Source: Herbaspirillum sp. SJZ106 (GTDB lineage Bacteria > Pseudomonadota > Gammaproteobacteria > Burkholderiales > Burkholderiaceae_D). From it: DNA of 64,000 nt. Below the pieces are notes generated by a model. It ran no database searches. It saw nothing but the letters and a program-made list of their open reading frames with translations, and was not told the DNA's origin. How positions within the stretch are numbered: the first letter of the stretch is position 1; every line of letters starts with the position of its first letter. The stretch covers positions 124,001 through 188,000 of the forward strand of contig NZ_VFNI01000002.1 of assembly GCF_006715495.1 (NCBI RefSeq), in the 5' to 3' direction. The position numbers were made by a program, and so were the translations under genes. Positions 1 through 10,500 of this stretch are shown here, one piece after another.

Positions 1-431
1 TCGTCACCCAGGCCGAACTGCGCGGCCGCAAGTTTGAAGGCAAGGTCGCCCGCACCGCCGGCTCGATCGACCCGTCGACCCGCGCGATGCAGATCGAGGT
101 CAGCCTGCCCAATGCCGACAATGCCTTGCTGCCCGGCGCCTTCGTCCAGGTTTCGCTGCCGCTCAAGCCCAGCGGTACCTTGCTGGTATCGGCGGACACC
201 CTGATGTTCCGGCGCGACGGGGCGATGGTGGCGGCGGTGGATGGGCACGACAAGGTGCGCCTGAAGAAGGTGCAGGTCGGGCGCAACCTCGGCTTGACGG
301 TCGAGGTGCTGGACGGCCTGGACGGCAATGAAAAGCTGATTCTCAATCCTTCCGATTCGCTGGCCGAAGGCGACCAGGTCGTGCCGAGCATGGAGCAGAA
401 GGAAGGCGGCAAGAAAGAGGCCGCATCGTGA
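1..431 (+). CDS. RND efflux periplasmic membrane-fusion protein, C-terminal part
   Basis: The frame is open from base 3, so the gene begins before the window; only the last 142 residues are present. They hold the end of the beta-barrel domain (the SIDPSTRAMQIEV and LLPGAFVQVSLPL motifs typical of AcrA/MexA-type adaptors) and the membrane-proximal domain, ending in a charged QKEGGKKEAAS tail. The adaptor would link an inner-membrane pump, presumably encoded upstream, to the outer-membrane channel encoded next. Its stop codon overlaps the GTG start of that channel gene by 4 bp, so the two are translationally coupled. The family is clear; the substrate is unknown. Confidence 0.9.
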   Translation, partial: VTQAELRGRKFEGKVARTAGSIDPSTRAMQIEVSLPNADNALLPGAFVQVSLPLKPSGTLLVSADTLMFRRDGAMVAAVDGHDKVRLKKVQVGRNLGLTVEVLDGLDGNEKLILNPSDSLAEGDQVVPSMEQKEGGKKEAAS

Positions 432-1900
432 CCGTCCGCCGCACGCTGACCGCCCTGGCTTGCGCGCTGGCGCTGGCCGGTTGCGCCGCCGGGCCGGATT
501 ACAAGAAACCGCAGGTCGACATGCCCGCCGCCTGGACGCCGCAGGCGCCGTGGCGCCCGATGCAGCCGCAGGACGCCGCCGCGCGCGGCGCATGGTGGGA
601 GCGCTTCGGCGATGCCCAGCTGAACGCGCTGCAAGCGCAGGCGCTGGCCGGCAACCAGACCCTGGCGATTGCCGCGGCGCGCCTGTCGCAGGCGCGCGCG
701 CAACTGAATGTGGCGTCGGCCGGGCAGTATCCGCAGGTCGGCATCAATGCGCGCGCGGCGCGCCAGCGCATTTCCGCCAACCGCCCGCTGACCAACTACA
801 ACTCGCCCAACTATGCCACGGTGCAGAACGACTTCGCGCTGGGCCTCAACGTCAGCTATGAGCTCGACCTGTTCGGCCGCGTGCAGCGTTCGGTGGAAGG
901 CGCGGCGGCATCGGCGCAACAGTCGGCGGCCGATTTAGAAAACACCCGCCTGCTGCTCACGGCCGAACTGGCCAGCAATTATTTCAACCTGCGCGCGCTG
1001 GATATCGAACTCGACGTGGTCGTGCGCGCCATTGCGCTGCAACGCCGCGCGCTGGAACTGGCCACTGCGCGCCACGACCTGGGCGCCACCTCGGGCCTCG
1101 ATGTGGCCCAGCAGCAGGCATTGCTGGACAGCACGCTGACCCAGGTCGATATCCTGGGCAAGCAGCGCGCGCAGTACCAGCATGCCATCGCCACGCTGAC
1201 CGGCGCCCCGGCGCCCGGTTTCTCGATCGCGCCGTCGACCGCGGCCATCGCGTTCCCCGACATCCCGCTCGGCGTGCCGTCCGACCTGCTGGAGCGGCGT
1301 CCCGATATCGCCTCGGCCGAACGCGCCATGGCTGCCGCCAACGCACAGATCGGCGTGGCCAGCGCGGCGTTTTATCCGAGCTTCATGCTGCAGCCTGCCT
1401 ACGGCGTCGACAGCCGCAACTGGGGCGCACTGTTCAACGCGCCCAGCATGTTGTGGTCGCTCGGCGTGTCGGCCACGCAAAGCCTGTTCGATGCCGGGCG
1501 CCTGCGCGCCGGCGTGGATTTCACCCAGGCCGGATACGAAGCCGCGGTCGCCGCCTACCGCCGCACCGTGCTCACCGCCATGCAGGAAGTGGAAGACGGC
1601 ATCACCGGCATCGCCTCGCTGGACCGCGCCTACCGCCAGTCGCAAGCGGCCATCGCCAGCGCGCGCCGGGTGCTGGAACTGGCCAACAGCCGCTACGACG
1701 GCGGCGTCACGCCCTACCTCGACGTCATCACCGCGCAGCAGGCGTTGCTCAACAGCGAACGGCAGGCGGCGCAATTGATGGGGCAGCGGCTGCTGGTGTC
1801 GGTGTTCCTGTTCAAGGCGCTTGGGGGCGACTGGCCTGCGCGGCATGACGAGGCGTTCCCGCCGCAAGCCCGGGCGGCCAGCCCGGTGGCGGACAAATAA
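428..1900 (+). CDS. RND efflux outer-membrane lipoprotein (NodT/OprM family)
   Basis: A 490-residue outer-membrane factor that forms the trimeric exit duct of a tripartite efflux pump. A lipoprotein signal is visible: basic MTVRR, a hydrophobic stretch, and the lipobox LAGC with the acylated Cys at residue 19, followed by the family-typical AAGPDYKKP. Two repeated OEP domains follow, with the ERRPDIASAERAM motif around residue 290. Translation starts at GTG 428 inside the stop region of the preceding fusion-protein gene, which indicates coupling. It is probably the last gene of an efflux operon entering from the left. A second, unrelated OprM-like gene lies 9 kb downstream. Confidence 0.93.
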   Translation: MTVRRTLTALACALALAGCAAGPDYKKPQVDMPAAWTPQAPWRPMQPQDAAARGAWWERFGDAQLNALQAQALAGNQTLAIAAARLSQARAQLNVASAGQYPQVGINARAARQRISANRPLTNYNSPNYATVQNDFALGLNVSYELDLFGRVQRSVEGAAASAQQSAADLENTRLLLTAELASNYFNLRALDIELDVVVRAIALQRRALELATARHDLGATSGLDVAQQQALLDSTLTQVDILGKQRAQYQHAIATLTGAPAPGFSIAPSTAAIAFPDIPLGVPSDLLERRPDIASAERAMAAANAQIGVASAAFYPSFMLQPAYGVDSRNWGALFNAPSMLWSLGVSATQSLFDAGRLRAGVDFTQAGYEAAVAAYRRTVLTAMQEVEDGITGIASLDRAYRQSQAAIASARRVLELANSRYDGGVTPYLDVITAQQALLNSERQAAQLMGQRLLVSVFLFKALGGDWPARHDEAFPPQARAASPVADK

Positions 1901-2207
1901 TTGCGCCGGCGCAGCATCTGTCCCTCAACCCATCTCCACCATGGGAGAAACGCTGGCCCTTGATGCGCCGCCGCAATCCACCGCCGCATTTCCCATGGAC
2001 CATCCCTTGATTCAATGGCAAGGCCGCGCCGCTTCATGCCTGGCGCTGCTGACAGCTTGCTGACGGTGGTCTGTCATGCTGACGGGCAACTGTCCGCCAA
2101 GGGCAAAATTGCCGGCTAAACCCATCTTTGCTTGCCGATATGGCACATTCCCCCCCTGCATAGAATGAGTAAGGGGACTTTGTATCAATCGTCAATTCGA
2201 GGGTGCC
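1901..2207. other. Intergenic region upstream of the chemotaxis receptor gene
   Basis: A 307-bp gap. A 12-bp palindrome (TGCGCCGGCGCA, 1902-1913) follows the efflux operon but lacks a T-tract, so it is not a convincing terminator. TAAA at 2117-2120 and GCCGATAT at 2134-2141 resemble the two halves of a flagellar sigma-28 promoter, as expected before a chemotaxis gene. The spacing is 13 bp instead of the usual 15, so the call is tentative. A purine-poor stretch and the ribosome-binding region (gagggtgcc) precede ATG 2208. Confidence 0.35.
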
Positions 2208-3758
2208 ATGAACTGGTTCTACAACTTGAAAATAGCCAGAAAATTGATTCTTTCCTTCACCGCGGTGATCTTGCTGACGGTGATCCTGGGAGGCTTTGCC
2301 ATACGCCAGCTCAGTGCGGTGAACCAGGCTTCCACCGAGATTGCGCACAACTGGTTGCCGGCCATCAAGGCCGCGCAAGCCATCCAGGCATCGATGCCGC
2401 GCATGCGCATCTCCGAATTGCAGATAGTGACGGCCAACCAGCCAAGCGACCGGGAGGATGCCGAAAAGGCCATCAATACACGCCTTGGCATCATCGCCAA
2501 GCAACGCGCCGCCTACGAGGCAACGATATCGGAGGCGGAAGAGAAGGCCCTCTACGGCCAGTTTTCCAAGACCTTCGCCACGTATCTCGACGTCAGCAAG
2601 CAGGTCAAGGCCCTGGCCATTGACGGCAAGGAAGAAGAGGCGCGGGCGCTGTTCAAGGGCGAGTCGAACAAGCTGTTTCGCACGATGAACGAGCAGCTTG
2701 ACGGCATCGTCAAAATCAACGACGCAGGCAGCTTGCATTCGGACCAGGCTGCCGCGGACATGTACGAGGCAGCCAAGCTGTGGATCGGCAGCCTGCTGGC
2801 GGCGATCGTGGTGATCGCCTTCGGCCTGGCCATGAGCGTGGCGCGCATCGTGTCGCGGCCGCTGGGCGACGCGGTCGAGGTCGCGCAGCGCGTGGCGCAG
2901 GGCGACCTGACGGTGGACATCCGCGCCACCGGCACCGACGAGACCGGCCAACTGATGCAGTCGCTCAAGGCCATGAACGACAGCCTGCAAAAGATCGTCG
3001 GCGAAGTGCGCATCGGCACCGACACCATCAGCACGGCCTCGTCCGAGATCGCCAGCGGCAACCTCGACCTGTCCTCGCGCACCGAGCAGCAGGCCGGCTC
3101 GCTGGAAGAGACCGCTTCGGCGATGGAGCAGCTGACTTCCACCGTCAAGCAGAACGCCGACAACGCGCGCCAGGCCAACCAGCTGGCGGTATCCGCTTCC
3201 GAGATCGCCAGCCAGGGCGGCAGCGTGGTGGGCCAGGTGGTGGAGACCATGGGTTCGATCAACGCCTCGTCCAGGAAGATCGTGGACATCATCAGCGTGA
3301 TCGACGGCATCGCCTTCCAGACCAACATCCTGGCGCTGAACGCGGCGGTGGAAGCCGCGCGCGCCGGCGAGCAGGGGCGCGGCTTCGCGGTGGTGGCGTC
3401 GGAGGTGCGCTCGCTGGCGCAACGTTCGGCCGCCGCCGCCAAGGAGATCAAGCAACTGATCGACGACTCGGTCGGCAAGGTCGATGCCGGCAGCGCGCTG
3501 GTCGAGCAGGCCGGCGCCACCATGAGCGAGATCGTCAGCAGCGTGCAGCGCGTGACCGACGTGGTCAGCGAGATTACCGCCGCCACGCAGGAGCAGAGCA
3601 CCGGCCTGGAGGAGATCAATCGCGCCATCACGCAGATGGACGAAGTCACCCAGCAAAACGCCGCGCTGGTCGAAGAAGCCGCCGCCGCCGCACAGTCGCT
3701 GCAGGATCAGGCCGGCCGCCTGCAACAGGTGGTCGGGGTGTTCAAGCTCAGGCACTGA
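2208..3758 (+). CDS. Methyl-accepting chemotaxis protein
   Basis: A 516-residue transmembrane chemoreceptor. The first membrane segment is at about residues 10-30, a periplasmic four-helix-bundle ligand domain (Tar-like) at 31-188, the second membrane segment at about 190-210 ([18 protein letters not shown]), then a HAMP domain and a long cytoplasmic signalling coiled coil. The highly conserved hairpin tip for CheA/CheW binding is present ([20 protein letters not shown], then [19 protein letters not shown]). There is no C-terminal NWETF-type pentapeptide; the protein ends in VGVFKLRH, so adaptation enzymes would not be tethered. It is a single gene closed by a strong terminator. The ligand cannot be deduced. 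Confidence 0.96.
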   Translation: MNWFYNLKIARKLILSFTAVILLTVILGGFAIRQLSAVNQASTEIAHNWLPAIKAAQAIQASMPRMRISELQIVTANQPSDREDAEKAINTRLGIIAKQRAAYEATISEAEEKALYGQFSKTFATYLDVSKQVKALAIDGKEEEARALFKGESNKLFRTMNEQLDGIVKINDAGSLHSDQAAADMYEAAKLWIGSLLAAIVVIAFGLAMSVARIVSRPLGDAVEVAQRVAQGDLTVDIRATGTDETGQLMQSLKAMNDSLQKIVGEVRIGTDTISTASSEIASGNLDLSSRTEQQAGSLEETASAMEQLTSTVKQNADNARQANQLAVSASEIASQGGSVVGQVVETMGSINASSRKIVDIISVIDGIAFQTNILALNAAVEAARAGEQGRGFAVVASEVRSLAQRSAAAAKEIKQLIDDSVGKVDAGSALVEQAGATMSEIVSSVQRVTDVVSEITAATQEQSTGLEEINRAITQMDEVTQQNAALVEEAAAAAQSLQDQAGRLQQVVGVFKLRH

Positions 3759-3785
3759 GCGCGCCGCCGCTTGACTAGTTGCAAG

Positions 3786-3816
3786 AGCCCGCGTCATGGA
3801 TGGCGCGGGCTTTTTT
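3786..3816 (+). terminator. Rho-independent terminator after the chemoreceptor gene
   Basis: An 8-bp perfect GC-rich stem, AGCCCGCG (3786-3793) with CGCGGGCT (3804-3811), has a 10-nt loop and is followed by TTTTTT. It lies 27 bp after the stop codon, between the convergent chemoreceptor and baeR-like genes. Confidence 0.88.
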
Positions 3817-3859
3817 GCGTGAAGCCTAGCGTGAGGTCTTGCGTCAGGCCGGCCTGGAG

Positions 3860-4591
3860 CTACTCCGGCAGTTCGAAGCTGTAGCCGACCCCATACACCG
3901 CCTGGATCGCGTTGTGGCCGGGGAAGAACGGCTCCAGTTTGCGCCGCAGGTTCTTGATATGGGTGTCGATGGCGCGGTCGGTGACCGAGCGGTATTCGTC
4001 GTGCAGGTGGTTGAGCAGCTGCTCGCGCGAGAACACTTGCCCCGGCGCGCTGGCGAAGGCCTTGAGCAGGCGGAATTCGAGCGGCGTGAGGGCCAGCGCC
4101 TCGCCGCGCACGCTGGCCTGGAGGCGAGCGTCGTCGATGACCAGCGGCGACGCTGCCGAGGCTGCCGGCGCAGCGTTGGGCGTGCGCTGCAGGCGGCCGT
4201 TGCGGCGGAGCATGGATTTGACGCGCGCCACGATCTCGCGCGGACTGAACGGGGTCTTGCAGATGTAATCGTCGGCGCCCAGCTCCAGGCCGCGCAGGCG
4301 GTCTTCCTCTTCCACCCGCGCAGTCAGCATCAGCACCGGCACGTCGGTGAAGCTGCGCAGCTCGCGGCAAATGTCCCAGCCGGTGCGTCCGGGCAGCATG
4401 ATGTCCAGCAGCACCAGGTCGGGCAGCCTGGCGCGCACCGCCGGCACCGCGTCGTCGCCGTGGGCCACGTGGCGCGAACCGTAGCCGGCGGCGGCCAGGT
4501 ATTTCTGCAGCAGCTCGGCCAGCTTGGGCTCGTCTTCGACGATCAGGATCTCGGCGCTGGCAGGCGCTTCGAACTGGAAATTGTCGCTCAT
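3860..4591 (-). CDS. baeR: BaeR-like response regulator (OmpR family)
   Basis: A 243-residue DNA-binding response regulator. The receiver domain covers about residues 14-128, with acidic residues E19/D20, phospho-acceptor D63 ([10 protein letters not shown]) and switch lysine K112. The C-terminal winged helix covers about 145-240, with the VSREQLLNH and [13 protein letters not shown] elements. The start (MSDNFQ) overlaps the kinase stop codon by 4 bp, so kinase and regulator are co-translated. The wording around the active site ([32 protein letters not shown]) is closest to BaeR, which activates Mdt/Acr efflux operons in enterics. An odd point: an extra Thr lies between the invariant Lys and Pro (CKTPF instead of CKPF). 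Confidence 0.9.
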   Translation of the reverse strand: MSDNFQFEAPASAEILIVEDEPKLAELLQKYLAAAGYGSRHVAHGDDAVPAVRARLPDLVLLDIMLPGRTGWDICRELRSFTDVPVLMLTARVEEEDRLRGLELGADDYICKTPFSPREIVARVKSMLRRNGRLQRTPNAAPAASAASPLVIDDARLQASVRGEALALTPLEFRLLKAFASAPGQVFSREQLLNHLHDEYRSVTDRAIDTHIKNLRRKLEPFFPGHNAIQAVYGVGYSFELPE

Positions 4592-6042
4592 GCCGTTGCC
4601 TCCGGGGCCGGCAATCCCGCCGGCAGCAAGATAGTCACGCGCAGGCCGCCCAGGGGCGAGGCCTCGGCGCTGATGACGCCACGGTGCGCCTCGACGATGC
4701 GGCGGCAGATCGCCAGGCCCAGGCCGGCGCCGCCGCTGGCGCGGTTGCGCGAAGCCTCGACCCGGAAGAAGCGCTCGAACAGGCGCGCCAGTGCCGGCGC
4801 TTCCACCCCCGGCGCGCTGTCGTCCAGGACCAGTTGCCATTGCTGCTGCTGCAGGCTGCAGCGCAGCTCCAGCCTGCCGCCCCGGTCGGTGTAGCGCAGG
4901 CTGTTCTCGAACAGGTTGTTCAACAGTTGCTGCAGGCGCGCGCCGTCGGCGTGCAACGGTATCGATTCGGGCAGGCGCAGGACGATATCCAGTCCGCGTT
5001 TGCGGAAGCCCTCTTCATAGTTGCGGGCGGTGTCGCGCAGCAGCGGCGCCAGGTCGATGTCGGCTTTGCGGTAGGCCAGCGCGCCGGCGTCGGCCAGCGA
5101 CAGGTCGTAGAGATCGTCCACCAGCTTGTTGAGATGGTCGACTTCGCTCTTGAGCGAGCGCAGGGTTTGCTCATCGGGCTGCAGCACGCCATCTTCCAGC
5201 GCTTCCAGCTGGCCGTTGAGGATGCCCAGCGGCGTGCGCAGTTCGTGCGAGACGTCGGCCATGAATTCGCGCCGCAGCTTCTCGTTGCGTTCCAGCGTCG
5301 TGGCCAGTTGGTTGAAGTCCTGCGCCAGCCGGCCGATTTCGTCGCCTGATTGGACTTCCACCCGGATCGCATAGTCGCCGCCGGCCAGCCGGTGGGTGGC
5401 GCGCGCCACGCGCGAGAGGGGCTGCAGCAGCACCCCGGAGATGCGTATCACCATGAAGGCCGCCAGCATGATGGCGACGGCGGCGATGATGATCTGCGCC
5501 AGGAACTGGCTCTGCTGGAAGCGCAGGTCGACCGCGCCGATCACGTTTTCGAACGGCGTCTGCGCGATCCAGCCGACAATGGCGTCGTCTTGCATGAGCG
5601 GGCGCAGGCGCGCGTCGGGGCCGATGTCGGGGTAGCCGATGACCAGCTTGCGGTTGGCGTCGAGCAGCGAGAAGCGCAGCGTGGCGCCGGTCAGGTCGGA
5701 GGGCGTGAAGGTCGGGCCGGGGGCGGCGCCGCTGTGCTCGACGATGGCCGGTTTCATCAGTTCGAACCAGGTGCGCGGGTTGTTGCGGATGAAATCCCAG
5801 TTGCCGTTGGCGCGGTAGGCCTGTTCCACGCGCGGGATCAGGTCTTCCATGCGTTGCTGCGCCTGCTCGTTGAGATAACCGAGGAAATCGCGCGTGAAAA
5901 TGTAGTGTCCCGCGCCGTTGATCGCGGCGATCAGCGCCACGATCAGCGCCAGCATCGCGTAGAACAGCTTGAGGCGGATGTTGGCGCGGTAAAAGAAGCG
6001 GTCGGTCAGGTCCGCTATCGGATGGGGGAGGAATCTGGACAC
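4588..6042 (-). CDS. baeS: BaeS-like sensor histidine kinase
   Basis: A 484-residue membrane sensor kinase. TM1 spans about residues 24-46, a periplasmic sensor region about 50-178, TM2 about 180-200 ([15 protein letters not shown]), then HAMP at about 200-255, an H-box with H266 ([12 protein letters not shown]), and an HATPase domain with N ([10 protein letters not shown]), G1 and G2 ([17 protein letters not shown]) boxes. It is the partner of the overlapping BaeR-like regulator and diverges from a complete RND efflux operon. The position between two efflux operons fits a BaeSR role in envelope-stress control of drug efflux; that link is inference. Confidence 0.92.
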   Translation of the reverse strand: MSRFLPHPIADLTDRFFYRANIRLKLFYAMLALIVALIAAINGAGHYIFTRDFLGYLNEQAQQRMEDLIPRVEQAYRANGNWDFIRNNPRTWFELMKPAIVEHSGAAPGPTFTPSDLTGATLRFSLLDANRKLVIGYPDIGPDARLRPLMQDDAIVGWIAQTPFENVIGAVDLRFQQSQFLAQIIIAAVAIMLAAFMVIRISGVLLQPLSRVARATHRLAGGDYAIRVEVQSGDEIGRLAQDFNQLATTLERNEKLRREFMADVSHELRTPLGILNGQLEALEDGVLQPDEQTLRSLKSEVDHLNKLVDDLYDLSLADAGALAYRKADIDLAPLLRDTARNYEEGFRKRGLDIVLRLPESIPLHADGARLQQLLNNLFENSLRYTDRGGRLELRCSLQQQQWQLVLDDSAPGVEAPALARLFERFFRVEASRNRASGGAGLGLAICRRIVEAHRGVISAEASPLGGLRVTILLPAGLPAPEATA

Positions 6043-6169
6043 GGCTGGAAATCGGTTTGTAAAAAGATGTGAAGATGGCGGCGGGCGCCATGCATGGCCG
6101 GCAACAGGCGCCAGCTTAGCAAGATAAGAGGCGTGGGGGCGAGGATGTTGTAAATGCGGTTTTACTCAA

Positions 6170-6187
6170 TTTTCCTCCACATTTTGT
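6170..6187 (+). promoter_or_regulatory. Candidate BaeR-binding site before the RND operon
   Basis: TTTTCCTCCACATTTTGT matches 13 of 18 positions of the enterobacterial BaeR box as I remember it (TTTTTCTCCATDATTGGC). It lies in the divergent promoter region, 95 bp before the preferred start of the fusion-protein gene and 128 bp from the baeS-like start. It is suggestive only; the motif is AT-rich within a GC-rich genome. Confidence 0.35.
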
Positions 6188-6281
6188 TTTTATGATGCAA
6201 GGTCCAAGCAGTTTATTCAGTTCATTACGCCCGGCCCTTGCCAGAATTTCAAGCAAACGGACGGGCAGAAAGCCAACGACG

Positions 6282-7538
6282 ATGCCCGACAAGAATATTT
6301 CATCCCGTTTCGTTTCCCTGCCCGGCCTGCCGGCGATGACCCGCCTGGCCGCGGCCCTGATGCTGGCCGCCGCGCTGGCGGCCTGCTCCAGATCCGGCAA
6401 CCAGCCGCCGGCCCAGGCCCAGTCCGAGGTCGGCTACGTGGTGGTCAAGGTCCAGCGCCAGGCGCTCACCACCGAACTGCCCGGCCGCACCACTGCCTAC
6501 CTGACGGCCGATATCCGCCCGCAGGTGGGCGGCATCATCCAGAAGCGCCTGTTCAAGGAAGGCGCGACGGTCAGGCAGGGACAGCCGCTGTACCAGATCG
6601 ACGCTGCCAGCTACCAGGCCGCCTATGACAGCGCCAAGGCCTCGCTGCTCAAGGCCGAGGCCACGCTGGCTTCCTCCCGCCTGAAGGCCCAGCGCTACGC
6701 CGAACTGGACAAGATCGACGCCGTCGCCAAGCAGGACAACGACGACGCCCAAAGCACGCTGCGCCAGAACCAGGCCGACGTCGAAGTGCAGAAGGCGGCC
6801 GTCAAGACCGCCGCCATCAACCTCGAATACACCCGGATCCTGTCGCCCATTTCCGGCCGCATCGAGAAGTCGAGCGTGACGCCGGGCGCGCTGGTGACGG
6901 CCAGCCAGACCACCGCGCTGACCACGGTGCAGCAGATCGACCCGATCTACGTGGACGTGACGCAATCGACGGTGGAACTGCTGCGCCTGCGGCGCGAGCT
7001 GGCCAGCGGCCAGATCAAGAAGAGCGGCGAGAATTCGGCGCCGGTCAAGATCGTGCTGGAAGACGGTTCCACCTACGAGCGCCCGGGCAAGCTGGAATTC
7101 TCCGGCCTGTCGGTCGACACCGGCACCGGCATGATCACGCTGCGCGCGGTGGTGCCCAATCCGGATGGCATCCTGCTGCCGGGGGCCTATGTGCGCGCGG
7201 TGCTGGAAGAGGGCGTGGACGAGCAGGCCATGCTGGTGCCGCAAAAGGCGGTCAGCCGCGACCAGACCGGCGCCGCGACCGCGCTGGTGATCGGCGAGGG
7301 CGGCAAGGTCGAGCAGCGCCTGCTGACGGTGGCCCGCGCGGTGGGCAATAACTGGTGGGTGACCAAGGGCATCAAGCCCGGCGACAAGGTGATTGTCGAC
7401 GGCCTGCAGAAAGTGCGCAGCGGCGACGTGCCGCGCGCCATCGACATCACCGACACCCTGCAGAAGGATCTCGCCAGGGAAGCGGCCGCGGCGGCCGCCG
7501 ACCCGTCCCTCGGCGGCGACGCCGGCGGCGCGAAGTAA
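6282..7538 (+). CDS. RND efflux membrane-fusion lipoprotein (AcrA/MexA family)
   Basis: The adaptor of a complete tripartite pump encoded by this and the next two genes. From ATG 6282 it has 418 residues, with a lipoprotein signal and lipobox LAAC (Cys at residue 35). Then come the lipoyl half (YLTADIRPQVGGIIQKRLF), an alpha-hairpin, the second lipoyl half (LSPISGRIEKSSVTPGALV) and a beta-barrel region. An in-frame ATG at 6192 would add 30 residues that do not look like signal sequence, and ATG 6336 would still leave a short lipoprotein signal. None has a strong ribosome-binding site, so the start is uncertain. A 9-bp gap separates it from the pump gene. Confidence 0.92.
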   Translation: MPDKNISSRFVSLPGLPAMTRLAAALMLAAALAACSRSGNQPPAQAQSEVGYVVVKVQRQALTTELPGRTTAYLTADIRPQVGGIIQKRLFKEGATVRQGQPLYQIDAASYQAAYDSAKASLLKAEATLASSRLKAQRYAELDKIDAVAKQDNDDAQSTLRQNQADVEVQKAAVKTAAINLEYTRILSPISGRIEKSSVTPGALVTASQTTALTTVQQIDPIYVDVTQSTVELLRLRRELASGQIKKSGENSAPVKIVLEDGSTYERPGKLEFSGLSVDTGTGMITLRAVVPNPDGILLPGAYVRAVLEEGVDEQAMLVPQKAVSRDQTGAATALVIGEGGKVEQRLLTVARAVGNNWWVTKGIKPGDKVIVDGLQKVRSGDVPRAIDITDTLQKDLAREAAAAAADPSLGGDAGGAK

Positions 7539-7547
7539 GGGGCGCAC

Positions 7548-10500
7548 ATGGCACGTTTCTTTATCGACCGGCCCATCTTCGCGTGGGTCATCGCCATCAT
7601 CATCATGCTGGGCGGCCTGATGTCGATCCGCTCGCTGTCGCTGGAGCAGTATCCCGATATCGCCCCGCCCAAGGTCAACATCAAGGCGACCTACACCGGC
7701 GCCTCGGCCAAGACCCTGGAAGACTCGGTCACCCAGGTGATCGAGCAGCAGATGAAGGGCCTGGACAACCTGCAATACATGTCGGCCAGCTCCAGCTCGG
7801 CCGGCAGCGCCACCGTGTCGCTGACCTTCACCGCCGGCACCAATCCGGACGTGGCGCAGATGCAGGTGCAGAACAAGCTGCAGCAGGTCACCGCGCGCTT
7901 GCCGCAGGCGGTGCAGAACAACGGCGTGACGGTGACCAAGGCCTCCACCGATATCCTGATGGTGATGTCGCTGACCTCGGACGACCCGCGCATCACCGCC
8001 ATCGACATCGGCGACTTCATCAGCAGCACGCTGACCGACCAGATCAGCCGCGTCGAAGGCGTGGGCGACGTCACCGCCTTCGGCACCAACTACGCCATGC
8101 GCGTCTGGCTCGACCCGGCCAAGCTGCAGAAGTACGCGCTGATGCCATCCGACATCACCAGCGCGCTGGAGGCGCAGAACACCGAAGTCTCGGCCGGCGA
8201 AATCGGCGCGCTGCCGGCGGTGCCCGGCCAGCAGATCAACGCCACCATCACCGCGCGCAGCAAGCTGACCACGGCCGACGAGTTCAGGCAGATCATCGTC
8301 AAGTCTTCCAGCGACGGTTCGGTAGTCAAGCTGTCGGACGTGGCGCGCGTGGAACTGGGCGGCGAAAGCTACCAGGTCGCCTCGCAGCAGAACGGCAAGC
8401 CTTCCTCGGCGCTGGCGATCCAGCTGGCCACCGGCGCCAACGCGCTGGCCACGGCCGACGCGGTCAAGAAGAAGATGGCCGAACTCGAGCCCTACTTTCC
8501 GGCCTCGATGAAGCTGAAGACCAACATCGCCTATGACACCACGCCGTTCGTGCGGGTGTCGCTGGAAGAGGTGGTCAAGACCCTGATCGAAGCCATCGTG
8601 CTGGTGGTGCTGATCATGTACCTGTTCCTGCAGAACATCCGCGCCACCTTCATTCCGGCCATCACGGTGCCGGTGGTGCTGCTGGGCACGTTCGGCATCC
8701 TCGCCATGTTCGGCTACTCGATCAATACGCTCACCATGTTCGGCCTGGTGCTGGCCATCGGCTTGCTGGTGGATGACGCCATCGTGGTGGTGGAAAACGT
8801 CGAGCGCCTGATGAACGAGCAGAAGCTCAGTCCCAAGGAAGCCACGCGCAAGTCCATGCAGGAGATCACCGGCGCGCTGGTCGGCATCGCCATGGTGCTG
8901 TCGGCGGTGTTCATCCCGATGGCCTTCTTCGGCGGCTCGACCGGGGTGATCTATCGCCAGTTCTCGATCACCATCGTCTCGGCCATGGCGCTGTCGGTGA
9001 TGGTGGCGTTGACGCTGACCCCGGCGCTGTGCGCCACGCTGTTGAAGCCGCATGCCGGCGGCCATGTGCAGCAGGGTCGTTTCTTCAGCTGGTTCAACCG
9101 CACTTTCGACCGCAACGCGGGCCGCTATCGCGGCGGCGTGGGCGGCCTGCTCAGGCGCGGCAAGCGCGGCCTCCTGATGTATGGGCTGATCGTGGCGGCG
9201 ATGGCGGTAATGTTCATGCGCCTGCCGACCTCCTTCCTGCCCGAGGAAGACCAGGGAGTGCTGATGGCGCAGATCCAGCTGCCCACCGGCGCCACCGCCG
9301 AGCAGACCGGCACGGTGGTCAAGACGGTGCAGGAATACTTCATGAACAAGCCGGAAGTGGTGGACTCGGTGCTGGCCATCGTCGGTGCCGGCGTCGGCGG
9401 CAACAGCCAGAACGGCGCGCGCGCCTTCATCCGCCTGAAGGACTGGAGCGCGCGCACCGGCGCCGGCCAGTCGGCCGCCGAACTGGTGCGCCGCGCCAAC
9501 GCCGACCTGTCCAAGATCCGCGGCGCCCGCGTGTTCCTGATGAATCCGCCGGCAGTGCGCGGCCTGGGCCAGAGCTCCGGCTTCGACCTTGAGCTCAAGG
9601 ATGTGGGCGGCGTCGGCCACGATGCGCTGGTGCAGGCGCGCGACCAGTTCCTGCGGCTGGCGCGCCAGAATCCGCGCCTGGCCAACGTGCGCACCACCGG
9701 ACTGGACGACACGCCGCAACTGCGCGTGACCATCGACGACCGCAAGGCCGACGCGCTGTCGATCTCGACCGCCAGCATCAACGACACCATGGCCACCGCC
9801 ATGGGCGGCACCTATGTCAACGACTTCCTGTCCAACGGCCGCGTCAAGAAGGTCTATGTGCAGGGCGACTCCGCCTTCCGCATGCAGACCGAAGACCTGA
9901 ATCGCTGGTATGTGCGCAATTCGGCCGACCAGATGGTGCCGTTCTCGGCCTTCATGAGCAGCAAGTGGTCCTTCGGCCCGTCGCTGCTGGAGCGTTATAA
10001 CGGCGTGTCCTCGTTCGAGATCGTGGGCGAACCGGCGGCCGGCGTGAGCTCGGGCGACGCCATGGCGGAAGTCCAGAACCTGGTGGCCCAGCTGCCCGCC
10101 GGCGTGGGCTTCGAATGGACCGGCGCCTCCTACCAGGAACGCCTGTCCGGCAACCAGGCGCCGATGCTGTATGCGATCTCGATCCTGTTCGTGTTCCTGT
10201 GCCTGGCCGCGCTGTATGAGAGCTGGTCGGTGCCGTTCGCGGTGATCCTGGCGGTGCCGCTGGGCATCGTCGGCACGGTGCTGCTGACCGGTCTGTTCGG
10301 CATGAGCAACGACGTCTACTTCCAGGTCGGCTTGCTGACCACGGTGGGGCTGTCGGCCAAGAACGCGATCCTGATCGTGGAGTTCGCCAAGCAATTGCAC
10401 GAGTCCGGCAAGTCCTTGTGGGATGCCACGCTGGAAGCGGTGCAACTGCGGCTGCGCCCGATCCTGATGACCTCGCTGGCCTTCATGATGGGCGTGCTGC

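Noticed and set aside
1902..1913. TGCGCCGGCGCA palindrome after the first efflux operon
   Set aside because: No T-tract and only 12 bp; common by chance in GC-rich DNA, so not called a terminator.
2117..2141. Sigma-28-like promoter before the chemoreceptor
   Set aside because: Both halves match but the spacer is 13 instead of 15 bp, so it is mentioned only as a possibility, not as a separate feature.
2034..4370. Long minus-strand open frame opposite the chemoreceptor gene
   Set aside because: Low-complexity His/Arg/Gly composition; it runs across a terminator and two real genes.
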